DNA from: Glandiceps talaboti
Lineage: Eukaryota > Hemichordata > Enteropneusta > Spengelidae
Direction: 5' to 3'
NCBI RefSeq assembly: GCF_964340395.1
Contig: NC_135564.1
Span: forward strand, 19,327,319 to 19,391,318
DNA: 64,000 nucleotides
Shown here: positions 14,451 to 27,882 of the stretch, piece after piece
How positions within the stretch are numbered: position 1 is the first letter of the stretch
Layout: every line of letters begins with the position of its first letter
Made by a program: the position numbers and the translations under genes
Notes under the pieces: model-generated
Database searches by the model: none
The model's input: only the letters and a program-made list of their open reading frames with translations
Told to the model about the DNA's origin: nothing

Positions 14451-14777
14451 CTTTAAATTTGTGTCCCCCGAAAAAAATATTGTTCTATTGTCAAAGTTGC
14501 GTTTCGGTAGAAATGTTTGTACATTTATCAGGTCAAGATGCTGCTTATACATACAATTTGTTTAACAATTGGGGATTTACTCATTTGCATTAACAACGTT
14601 TGGTTCATGATTTCACATTGAGTAATAATTGAGAGAACTTGTAATTCGAAGCCAGTAACAGTCCCCAGGCTAGCTTCATGTGAGTTTTTAAAATGTGGTG
14701 TGTATAACACTTATTTCAGTATATGTCTTATGACAAATACAAGTATTCATTGTAAAAGTGAATAAATAAATAAACAA

Positions 14778-14898
14778 ATACATACATACATACATACATA
14801 CATACATACATACATACATACATACATACATACATACACCCATCTATCCATCCATCCCTACCTACCTACCTACCTACCTACCTACCTACCTACCTACA

Positions 14899-14932
<34 letters not shown>

Positions 14933-14993
14933 CATACATACATTCACCCACAAACACCCCCACACACACATACATACATACATATATACATAA

Positions 14994-15045
<52 letters not shown>

Positions 15046-15055
15046 ATAAATAAAT
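14778..15055. repeat. Compound tetranucleotide microsatellite
   Basis: Successive runs of CATA, CATC, CTAC, CATA, then GATA and AAAT. No gene content. Confidence 0.95.
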
Positions 15056-15396
15056 AAAATAAAGTGAATGTAATATATACACAAAATTAAAAAAAAGAAG
15101 AAATAAAAATAATAAAACAGTTTAAGGACTTCACCACTAGTACTGTGTCATTATACATTAATTTGAAAGTAGGTCAGTTTTGTTTTTATCAAAAACGTGA
15201 TGCAAACGTTAACACCCACCCAAACAAGTAAATAAAAAATGTAGATAAAATAAATAAGATAAGATACTGCACATCTTTATCTACAGAAATATAACTTATA
15301 CAACTCTACAAAACCACATCACTTCATCTCAGCGAGGCGAGGTAAACGTTGTGTATTCTTTGGCTAAGTTTGGTATTATATATTATTGCCACCATT

Positions 15397-16072
15397 ATGA
15401 GAGGTGTTGCCGTTCTTGTTCTACTCGCTCTGTCAGCATACTGCGTAGAGTCGTCCATCCACATCGCAGCATGGAATATCCAAGTCTTTGGAAAAACAAA
15501 AATGAGCAAACCAGATGTGGTTGAAGTCATCGTTGCTGTATGTACATATATAGTTTTGTTATTTACGGATAAGCTTTTTCACCGAAATTATCTTAAACTC
15601 TTATTTATAATTTGAAATAGCTGTTACACTGGAATGATAGTTTCCATTGTATCATGTCTTCGTGTTTTCCACTTGACAAGTGTTTACATTAAGAATCTAT
15701 CTGAAAATCAAACCCTATGAACCGAAAATATATAAAATTGACTTTTTTTTGCAAAAAAAGAAATCTTCCATGAACGATTTATCAGTGTCTAAATGCGGAA
15801 ATAAGTGTACACGTTACAATAAATAATAGCAAGGAAGAAATTCACTCGGGTTACTATCGGAAAAAAACAACCGTTCATCCTGTATTTCTGTCCACAGTGG
15901 TCACTTGAATAACATGACTCCTTTTTAAACGAAGCAAAACTACATGTTCTATAGACGTGTATAACATACGCATGCGCAAGTGACTATATAACGATATGGT
16001 TTAAATTGTTAAATTTGGTTTCCATATATTTGCGCGTGCGCATATGTGATGTTCTCCTACCCTCTTACTATA

Positions 16073-16112
<40 letters not shown>

Positions 16113-19100
16113 ACATCTGAGACCACTCAACGTAGTGGCTAATATTGTATTGGAAATCATTCGGATTTGACGGAAATTAGACAGTTTTGTGGACTGTAAT
16201 TTCAGGAAAAAGTACAGTTATTACTCAACAGACATTATGCAAATATATGTGACTAAATTTGTTGATCCGTCAATATCATATACATAACGCGTACGGTGAA
16301 AATGGAAAAGAAATTCATTATTACGAAACACTACAGATATTTCATTTAGCAAAGCCAGAGCCAAACATATTGTCAACTGGTGCAATTAACCTCTTGGCAG
16401 TGCGTGTAATACCGATGCCGTAAAGTAGACTAGTCTGTTGTGGTTTTGCGACAATTTATTTTTTCATTTGAAGCAAAGAAGTTCTAGTTATATTGCAGGG
16501 GGGCACGATACCTACCACGTGATATGGTTTGACCCCTAGAACAATAGAGCGTGACCCCGCTGCACTACAACTTAGTACAAGCGAGTATTTCCCGTTTTTC
16601 AATGAATTTTGAGTGTATATGTAAATAATTTCTCAAGATAAATTCCACATTTGTTGTAAAGCTATAAAGCATCATCCCAAACTGCTTAAATAATATCAAA
16701 AACGTCCAGTTGTGAAATTATTTATGTTCGAATGCAGGAGACAGGTCAAACTACTTAGTCAGAGCTTTCGACGAACGCTATTTTCCGATGGTTTTTTCAC
16801 CGAAGAACACCATGTATTCAATGAAAAAAAATCAACATTTATACATTTTGATTCATGATATTTACGTTATATCTTGCCACCACTAAATGCTCCACGAATA
16901 ATGACTATACGGCAGCGTCAAAGACTAGTCGAAACTGTCTTAATTTCAAGATGGCGACGCACGCCTCGTCATATTCCTATAAGGGGTGGACCATTTGATA
17001 TCCAGGGGGGGGGGGGCTTGGAAGATTTCGGGGGGAAAAAAGATGCCAAGTGGAAAAAAAATCCGGATATGAGTGGGTGATGGGAAAAAAAAGATGGACC
17101 ACTGCTTCTAGAAAAAAAAATATCTTGATAGGGAAATGATGCACAGGTTTGAGTATACTGTTCAACCTGCTCGTACCTCTCCAACCAGGACACTTGTCAA
17201 ATCATGACAAACAGTTTCAAACACGTCAGGGACCAGTCAGTTTCGTTAGCCTGTGGTACATATATATATTTGTTCTTGTCTCTGTTTCTTTCATGAATGG
17301 TTTAAATATTACTTCATGTAAGGGTTCAAACATAACTATACATACAATTATACATATAATACATGTATTACCTAGCTACCACACTAGTTATATGTAATTT
17401 TTTGGCTGTTTCACAATCAGTGCTTCACTTATCTTGCACTTTGGGGCAAAAGTGAACTTGACTGTTTTGTAACAGTAATCTTCATACTATTACTATCACT
17501 ATTGGATAGTTTATAAAAGAACTTAATTATTGTCTGAAAGTGTCTGTGAATGGCCTAAACATTGCCTTTAGAAGTAAAAATCCTCCAGGGCCCTAGAACC
17601 CCCCCCCCCCATTCACACACACACACACAAGAGGTACACATATTCCAGTCTCAAAGCTCTTCCTCTACAGCTTACTGTCAGATGCTATGAAACTTTATTC
17701 ATGGGGTCAGTGACTTTTTGTTGGCCCAATGGAAAATAACACTGACACCCCCCCCCCATCCCCCCAAGCTGGAGAAACTGACCGGTCTATCTAAATGTCT
17801 GAGCTCACCAATCAAGTTTCCGATTTGTATTTTCAGTGTGTCATCATACCATGGCATAAAAACTGTCAATGATGTTTATTTAATTGAAAATCAAATATGT
17901 ATGAAATATGTAGTTTTCTAAATAAAATATGTGTGTGATAGAACAGTATCTTTTTACTCTCCGTATTACCCTGTGTGAAAACCAAACAGAAAATTGTGGC
18001 AACAAATGTAGGTGTTCAACATTGACGTAAAAAAAATCCGGATATCTCAAAGAAGCAAAGAAAAAAAAAGTTGCCAGCATAGGCGAAGGAGAGAAAAAAA
18101 ATTCTCAGGCAAGCAGGTGGGGGAAAAAAAATAATGACTCTCCACCAATCTTCCAAGCCCCCCCCCCAGGATATCGAATGGTCTACCCCTAATGTAACGT
18201 TGTACTAGTAATAGTACCATACACTTTCGAACAAACCACTTTGCCAGAAATGCTGTTATAAATACAAAAAAAAACACCGTAAATCTCACATTTTTATTTT
18301 ATTTTATATAATTCATTTTTTCGTGTCATTGTCGTATAACTAGGGCCACCCTGGATACATTATGCAGCGATCACATATAAAATTTCTTACGGGAGTACTC
18401 CTCACACTCTCTGCAAGAAATGCGTCGAAGGCACAACCAGTTTCATTTCACTGGGAACAGCACGTATCTGAAACAATACACATGTAAAAATGTTAAACAA
18501 CTACATAGTTTACTTGTCGACACGAGTGAAACTTCATTTTTCAGTAAGTACGGCAAGGCAGAGAACGCAGAAAGAACGTAAACTTATGGGCGTTAGACCG
18601 GGTGCGGTACGTTATGCCAGGCGTAGTGCACTGATCACCGGCAACTAGCGTACTAGACGTAGACGTCGATTGCTGGACGTTGAATGTCACAACTATCACA
18701 GTCATTAATTATCAATGGACATGTAGGTATCCAACAAATGCTGCCTTGAAGTTGATTCTAGAAAATGGAATATCCATGTGCTTTTTTCATTTTGGTAAAA
18801 ACGCGACCGCGACCGCGACCTACCGTACCGAACTACAAATACAATGAACTGCAGGCCGACATGTACACGTACGGTACGGTATACACGGTCACGTCGCTGA
18901 ATACTTTTCGATCTGATTTGGTACCAGTACACATAATAAATTACGATGGCAAAAATAAAGGAAAGACGAATTTAAAACGTATGAAACGTGACAATGTACG
19001 TACCTTGTCAATCTGTTGTCAACAGCGAATTTGTATCCAGCAGTACACAGTGCTAGGGGTAGGCAGGAAGTGCACTCGACAGTGTATCAATACTGAATGA

Positions 19101-20495
19101 GCTTCATTGCGCTGACGCGATAGCGTATCACGTGACTGGCATCGTCCCCCCCTGTTATATTGTAAATAAATATGAAGTGTATAAGTCAATGAGAAAAGCA
19201 GTAAATATTTTGTTCTTGATGGAGTAATTTCTACAACAGACAGAATTCAGGTCACCTTCAAGTAAACGTCGATTTGCTAGAAATAGAAATTAGAATACTT
19301 ACAGGATGTATTGTATTTGTTCCTTTCAACACTAACTGTTATAGTCGTCAATTTTTACGAGTTTTTATAGTGTGAAATGCGAAAACAGTTTTCTTCAAAT
19401 TGTCAACGGGGGAGACACGCCATCAAATACCCCATACTAGGTTCCTCAATAGAGATGACTGATGTTAACTCATTCCATCGTGAAAACCCTTATTGAGCGT
19501 AGCAAGTTGTCGTCTGGCGCTGCAAAAAATCTTACACTGCTTCTTTTCATCACGCGCGCCAAACCATACACATTTAATTTGTAACAACGTGTATTTTTCA
19601 AAGGTAAGTCAGTGAATTAGAATGCAACAAAGTAATTCAATTTTAATACTTCGGGCGAGAGAGTTAAAGTTGTCATATCGATGAGGATTGGGTATTTATT
19701 TTTTATTTTTTATTTATAAAACAATTTTATCATGCCTTTCTACTTAACAAATCACTGTAAAACAATATTGACAAAGTCTGTGTTTATAACTCAGTACATT
19801 GCACAAAGCTAAAAAAAAGTTACTATATATGTTTGTTATTGAGTGTACAAATAACAAGCATTTTACACATTTCTCGAAAGATTGAAAGCTCAATGCTAAA
19901 AAAATTTGAATTGCTCTTGTGTCATTCCTGGATACTTGTGTGTTCTGGGTACGAGAATGACTTCGAATATAGTGTAGAGTTGAGTGGACGTTTGCTATAA
20001 CATTTGGTATGATAAGAGTAACGTACGGCACTGGTGTGATTCCGACACAGTAGCGACATTATACTCAACTGGCTTCCATTATAAGAATGCCTGCAGAAAG
20101 TAGAACTCTGGAGAAGATTTAAGTGTGTGCGATGTCTTTGTTTTAGGTGAACATTCAGTATGATATCGTTGCTGTACAAGAAGTAAGAGACATCGATGAA
20201 ATCGCAGTCTGGGAGCTACTAGACGAAATGAACGCGTAAGTAAACTCAATACTTAGCAGTCTGTCTGTCTGTCTGTCACATACATACATACATACATACA
20301 TACATACATACATACATACATACATACATACATACATACATACTGACTGACTGACTGACTGACTGACTGACTGATTAATTGATTGACTGATTGACTGACT
20401 GACTGACTGACTGACTGACTGACTGACTGACTGACTGAGTGGTTGGTTGGCAGATGGCTGGCTGATTGGTCGGGTGATCGGTTGATTTACTGGCT

Positions 20496-20527
<32 letters not shown>

Positions 20528-23500
20528 GGCAGAGTGACTGACTGACTGATTGATTGAATGGTAGCTTGATTGATTGATAAACTTTTGAATTCTGTACATA
20601 GAGTAATAAATGTTTGAATTCTGTACACAGAGTAACCAACAATGCATACTCGCTTGAGCTTGGACCGCGCCAGGGTCGTTCATCATCAAAAGAACAATAT
20701 GCATTTTATTACAGGTAAGTTTACTTCTAGCTACACATTATTACAGGTAAGTTTACTCCTAGCTACACATTATTACCGGTAAGTTAAACCTAACTACACA
20801 TTATTACAGGTAAGTTTACTCCTAGCTACACTTTATTACAGGTAAGTTTACTCCTAACTACACTTTATTACAGGTAAGTTTACTCCTAACTACACTTTAT
20901 TACAGGTAAGTTTAAACCTAGCTACACTTTATTACAGGTAAGTTTACTTCTAGCTACACATTATTACAGGTAAGTTTAAACCTAGCTACACTTTATTACA
21001 GGTAAGTTTACTCCTAGCTACACTTTATTACAGGTAAGTTTAAACCTAGCTACACTTTATTACAGGTAAGTTTACTTCTAGCTACACATTATTACAGGTA
21101 AGTTTAAACCTAACTACACATTATTACAGGTAAGTTTACTCCTAGCTACACTTTATTACAGGTAAGTTTACTCCTAACTACACTTTATTACAGGTAAGTT
21201 TACTCCTAGCTACATTTTATTACAGGTAAGTTTACTCCTAACTACACTTTATTACAGGTAAGTTTAAACCTAGCTACACTTTATTACAGGTAAGTTTACT
21301 TCTAGCTACACATTATTACAGGTAAGTTTAAACCTAGCTACACTTTATTACAGGTAAGTTTACTCCTAGCTACACTTTATTACAGGTAAGTTTAAACCTA
21401 GCTACACTTTATTACAGGTAAGTTTACTTCTAGCTACACATTATTACAGGTAAGTTTAAACCTAACTACACATTATTACAGGTAAGTTTACTCCTAGCTA
21501 CACTTTATTACAGGTAAGTTTACTCCTAACTACACTTTATTACAGGTAAGTTTACTCCTAGCTACATTTTATTACAGGTAAGTTTACTTCTAGCTACACA
21601 TTATTACAGGTAAGTTTAAACCTAACTACACATTATTACAGGTAAGTTTACTCCTAGCTACACTTTATTACAGGTAAGTTTACTCCTAACTACACTTTAT
21701 TACAGGTAAGTTTACTCCTAACTACACTTTATTACAGGTAAGTTTACTCCTAGCTACACTTTATTACAGGTAAGTTTACTCCTAGCTACACTTTATTACA
21801 GGTAAGTTTAAACCTAACTACACTTTATTACAGGTTATTTTACTTCAAGCTAGCTATACTTTATTTACTCCCAAATTGTTTATGTAATACACCCCAAGCC
21901 AACATTATGACCGTTGTTATATTAATGAATTACAAAATTGTTTATTTTCAGACACGATGTAGTCGAGATAATAGATGCCTATTCGTATGCCGATCTGAAT
22001 GATGTTCTTGAACGTCCAAATCACAATGTACTCTTCTACGCCCCAAATACTGGTAAGTGATAATATGACTTTGAGAAGGATGTGGTCACTACTTCAGGTT
22101 TTTAGTGCTTGAAATAGAAAATTTTAATATTGTACTACACAACAAATCAAATTTCATCCCTGGAATTGGTCCTTTGCAGACCCTATACCATCCCTGCAGT
22201 ACAGGTCTGTCTCAGCAAAGACGACACAAGGTGATGTAACAGAGTTATAGTCTTTGGCCTATCAGCAGAGGTGTGGCTATATTACTATATACTTGTACGT
22301 TCCGAACCCTGTGGGTACACTGGTGATACGTTTATGTCTAGACCGGCATGCATGTCACAGGGGTCTGTCATTTCTACAAGTTGGTACATGAATGTATACA
22401 TGGATGTGTACACATATGTAACAGGTCTGAGTTAATCATAATGTCGTATGTTTGTACATACTATTCAATAACCCGTTTGTGAGATACTCTAGGCAAATTA
22501 CACGTATTACGTACCTGCACCAACAGATCTCGTACATGTATGTGTACACAACCCTGAAACAGGTCTGGTACATGTATGTGCACACAGTCACAGCTCTGAA
22601 ATTTGACGATATTTACAGAACCTGTAACAGAATTGTCTCCGTACCTCTGGATATACACCTCTGTCTACATCTCGGTTTCAGTATGTGGTCACAGACTTGT
22701 ATGCAATCATAATTCACACACATATTTGCATGCCTGAGCCGACAGACCTGTTACAAGTCTGTGAAAACAGCTATGAAATATTACCAAATTTACAGACCAT
22801 TGTTTCACATACTCTGTAACAGGATCTGCACAGAGCCAGTTACACGCATTTAATTCCTGCAATCTACTTCGGGCTGCCGTGTACCTGTATGTTTGTTTTA
22901 CCATGTTACCTACACACTCCGACAAGTTCCAAAAAAATAAACTTTCCACGATTGTCATTAATTCATATCATCATCAAATATGTCACAGTCTGATCAAAAC
23001 CAACCTAACAATACTTTCGTTCTTTTAGTACTGTATTAAATTCGTTCGTTTGCAAATTTACAGCAATGGGGCACTTCGTATTCTCTTGTACACACGTTAG
23101 ACCATCTGATGCTGTTGCAGAAATCGACCATTTCACTAAAGTCAATGATGATGCTTTGGATCATTGGGGAATGGAGGTAAGTTTTGACAACGTTAACTGT
23201 GTAATTTGCGTGACGTAACGGTACTATTAAACCAGAGTGACTAATTGAATTAGATTAGGCGGCACGGTGTTTTTTAACATCTCACACAAGCCGAAGGTCT
23301 TTTGATACAAAATAGAGACACCCTACTTCCATGGAGACACTGATAGCGTACAAGTATGTACAATGATACATTTTTTTTTACTCATTGTGAAGATAAGATC
23401 GCTGTTTAGCATAAGGAAGACTCAAACAAAATATCAATTTGTGTTCAGGCGTAAAAAAAGTTTGATTCCGATTACCTGACCCCACTGTCGACCCTAAACA

Positions 23501-24832
23501 TTGTTTACATATTCGAAAATAAAAAATCGCGAAAATTGTGAAGACTCGTGAGAAATAGTGTATACGGAAAGGGACATTAACTTAAAAAGACAATGTAAAA
23601 CTGTTCTTCCAACCTGTAATTGTTGTACATTTGATGGGAACAAACCAATACCACAGGGACCATATGAAAACTCATACATGAAAAAAAAATGTAAAAAATT
23701 ACCTAACCATCTATTCTAAAGTTGAACGTAATCGGAACCACACAGTGAGATCAAGTGTAACATTTCATGTGTGTACGCAGTATCTGTGTCTGTATTTTGT
23801 TTGTAAGTCGTAACGAAAACCGTTTTGTGATGAGCTGATGAGATGGAAATCAACTTGAAGCTCACTGTTTCGGGTTTGGTAACTGGTCTGCGCATTTTTT
23901 TACAGTGTCTTTGAATATACCTGAAATGGTTTCAGGCCTTATAGTATGTATGTATGTATGTATGTATGTATGTATGTATGTGTATGCATGCATGCATGGA
24001 TGGATGGATGGATGGATGGATGGATGTCTCACTGTGTATGTTGGGAGACACATTTCGATTTCTCCACCTAGCTTACAGACATTGTCGTCAAAAAATGTGT
24101 ATGCTTATTTCTGCTGTCTACACTTTCTGTAGGATATTTTAATTGGTGGAGATTACAATGCCGACTGCTCCTATGTAAGACCAGGTGATTGGCCCTCAAT
24201 CAGCTACAGAACTCAGGATCGTTTTAATTGGTTGATACCTGATGATGCCGACACTACACTCAGTGCAAGTTCATGTGCATATGACAGGTAATTAACTATA
24301 AGAAATGATTTTTAGGTGATTGAGCTATATCTTACGAATGCATGCTCCATATTTGACATAGTTTGGTGTATATATCAACCATAACAATGCTAAGTTTGAT
24401 GATATATTAATCACTAAATAAATAATTAATGATTAAGATAAGATAAGATAAGATACGATAAGATATGCTTTATTGTCCACTGAACATGGAAAATTGCCTT
24501 TGGCACTAGGCTATACATATAAAAACAACAAACAGGTTACAAGAACAACAATGTAAATAAAACAATATTAATATTGCATTAAAAGACAAAGACGCTACAG
24601 TTGTATAAAAAAAACAAAGTATGTCAAATATGGAGTATGCATTCGAAAAAAAAATTCAGTAATTAAGCTATATCTCAAGAATGTAAACTTCAAATTTCAT
24701 TTAACTTGATACATTCATCAACCATAGCAAATCATATGTGTTTGATGTAGTTGTTTATGTAGTTTTTACCTCCCGTAAGGGTACGGGGAGTATTAAAATA
24801 CAAATGTCCGTCTGTGTGTCTGTGTGTCTGTG

Positions 24833-24892
<60 letters not shown>

Positions 24893-27790
24893 TGTGTGTC
24901 TGTCTGTCTGTCTGTCTGTCTGTGTCATCATTTTCTGAAATTCGGCTGGCTCAATTGTAATGAAATTTGGAATATATAATCTTTAGGGTGATAGCTAGAC
25001 CTGATTAGGTTTTCAGCCAGATCAGTTAATGTTTAATTAGAGAAATTTGCATATTAATGAAATCAAATAATGAAGCAATATCTTAAGACTGCATACTTCA
25101 ATTTCAATATAATTTAGTATATTCGTTATAACAACATACATTTGTCTTATAAAAATTGATGATGTAACTTACAGCGTTAACGAATAATTTGCATAATTAA
25201 TTATTTTTGGTAACTAGGCTTTATCTTAAGAATGCATACTTCATATTCAACATAATTTAGTACATACATTAACCATAAGAAAACACATATGTCCTATAAA
25301 GTTAGTTGATGTACCTTACAGTGTTAATGAATAATTTGCATAATTAATGATCTTCGGTAATTAGGCTATATCATAAGAATACATACTTCAATTTCAATAT
25401 AATTCAGTACACATGTTAACAATAACAATCGCACATGTCCTGTAAAGCTTGTTGATGTACCTTTCAGTGTTAATGAATAATTTGCATAAATAATTATTCT
25501 TGGTAATTAGGCTATATCTTACGACTGCATACTTCAATTTCAATACAATTCAGTACATACATTAACCATAACAAATTGTGTATGTCCTATAAAGTTAGTT
25601 GATATACCTTACAGTGTTAATGAATAATTTGCATAATTAATTATTTTCGGTAATTAGGCTATATCTTAAGACTGCATACTTCAATTTCAATACAAATTAG
25701 TACATAGTGTTAACCACAACAAAGCAGGTACGTCCTATAGAATTTGGTGCTATAGTGTACAGTTTTAATGAAAAATATGCATAATTAATGATTTTAGGTA
25801 ACTACGTTGTATCTTAAAAATGCAAGCTTCAAATTTTGTATAATATGATACATATATCAACCATATTATACGCACCTGTTCTATGAAGATTGTTGCTACA
25901 ACTTTTACCTTTTAATGAGTATTTTGAATAATGAACGATATTCAGTAATTAAGCAGTATCATGCACTCTTCAAATTCCGTATAATTTGGCTCATACATTA
26001 ACTTAAGAAAGCACGCTCGTCCAAAAGCAAAGACTGTTATGATAGTTTTTTTTTATTTTAATGAGTTATTTGCATAATTAGTGATTCCCTTACGGGAGGC
26101 ATTCAGTTTAAATCTGGTTAATTGTGATGTGTAATTTGTATACATAATCATTTGGATACCAAGGCAATATCTTGAGAATGCAAGCTTTAAATTTCAGATA
26201 ACTTAATACATGTATTGGTGGTAAAGAAGTTCATGTGTCATTTAAAGCTTGGTGATGTAATTTATGTTGTAAATTGTTAATTTTGCATAGTTGATAATTT
26301 TTTGATAAGTAGGCAATGTAATATGTTAACTATGCAAACTTCATACAGTTTCATATGTGGGTACACCACACGATTAATAGGTAAAGTTCAGAATATTGCA
26401 TTCCAATAATGTGTGTAAGCCCAATAATCTATGGCTTTGCCCTTACGGGAGGCATTCGGTTTAAATATGCTTAATTTATGTTATATCATGTGGTCATTCA
26501 ATTCAACGTGTAAGCAAAATTAGAAAAAGCCGGAAATCCATTTTATTGCAATAGGTTCAATGACAATGAACACATAACATAACTAGTTAGAGAAGGCATT
26601 CAATAATAATTATAAACGAAAAGACACTGTCAAAAATAATTTTTAAAAATAGTATATCGAATTAAATTAATGGTCGTCATGTCTAATTTTAAATATAATA
26701 TTAAAAAGGCCAAGTTATCTAGCAACAAAAGCTTTATCGGAGAAATTAAATCAATAATATTAAATATGTTCAGGTGCCTCAAGTAAGACTCTAGTACCTA
26801 TCTATTTATAAGACAAGCATCTTGTACAACTAAAACAAAGTGAAACTCGTCTTCAGTAACGTCACATATACTAAGTGCAGCACACCGTTTGTACTGGTGC
26901 CTTCCTTGGCCATGTCCATAGACCTGAACTAATTTCAAGTTTATGTGAGGAAAGTCTTCTAGTTATGGCATGTCTGAATTGTCAAGTTGAAATTAAACGT
27001 GTCAATAATGTCTGTATACCCTGGCTCTATAGTTGAATGATCTAATCTGTTATTACAAATCTATAGTTAAACCCGCTGTTTAATCAGGACTAAGCTTTAA
27101 GAAGTTCTTGTTATCACACACATCCTGTTGTAACCAAGTATACTGTATACATCATCCCCAACTCGGCTAATTATTTATTCTATTTCGAATTGTGAGTGTA
27201 AACCGTACACAATATCGAAGTAACGTTGTTATTAAACGTTGTAACAAATTGTGAACCATGTGTAAATCAACATCAGTACAACTAATGTATGGAGACGACG
27301 CGGTGCTGCTCGTCACGCGATTGTAAACAAGAATTATAGATATATTTGCTAAAGATATCAAAGTTACATCACATACAGCTTTGTGTGCCATTTTTTGCTA
27401 ATAAGGGAGCCTTCAGTATTTACAGGGGGAGGAAATGAATCGGGGGTGGGGGTCACATTTACACACCCGTTCTTGGGGAGGGTCATATTTTGCATTACAA
27501 TATTTTGGGGAGGGTCACATTTTGCAATCCTTAATTTTGTGACCAAATTGAAGATTCAAGTATTGTCAATTTGTTTTGTGTTTTGAGATGTAACAGTGAG
27601 ATGAGCACTCAACATTTATATTTGCGAGTACTTTACATGCCAAAATACAAAAAAAATTAAAATACATATATTGTAAGAAAATTGTTTAATAAAACGATGC
27701 ATTTTGTTGAGTGTACCATCTCACCTTATCACTCCCACTGTACGTGAATGTTGTTGTTAAAATATGATGATTATGATTATGATAATGATA

Positions 27791-27882
<92 letters not shown>

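Noticed and set aside
20715-21833. CRISPR-like or direct-repeat array
   Set aside because: Units are contiguous with no spacers, and the sequence is plainly eukaryotic intron.
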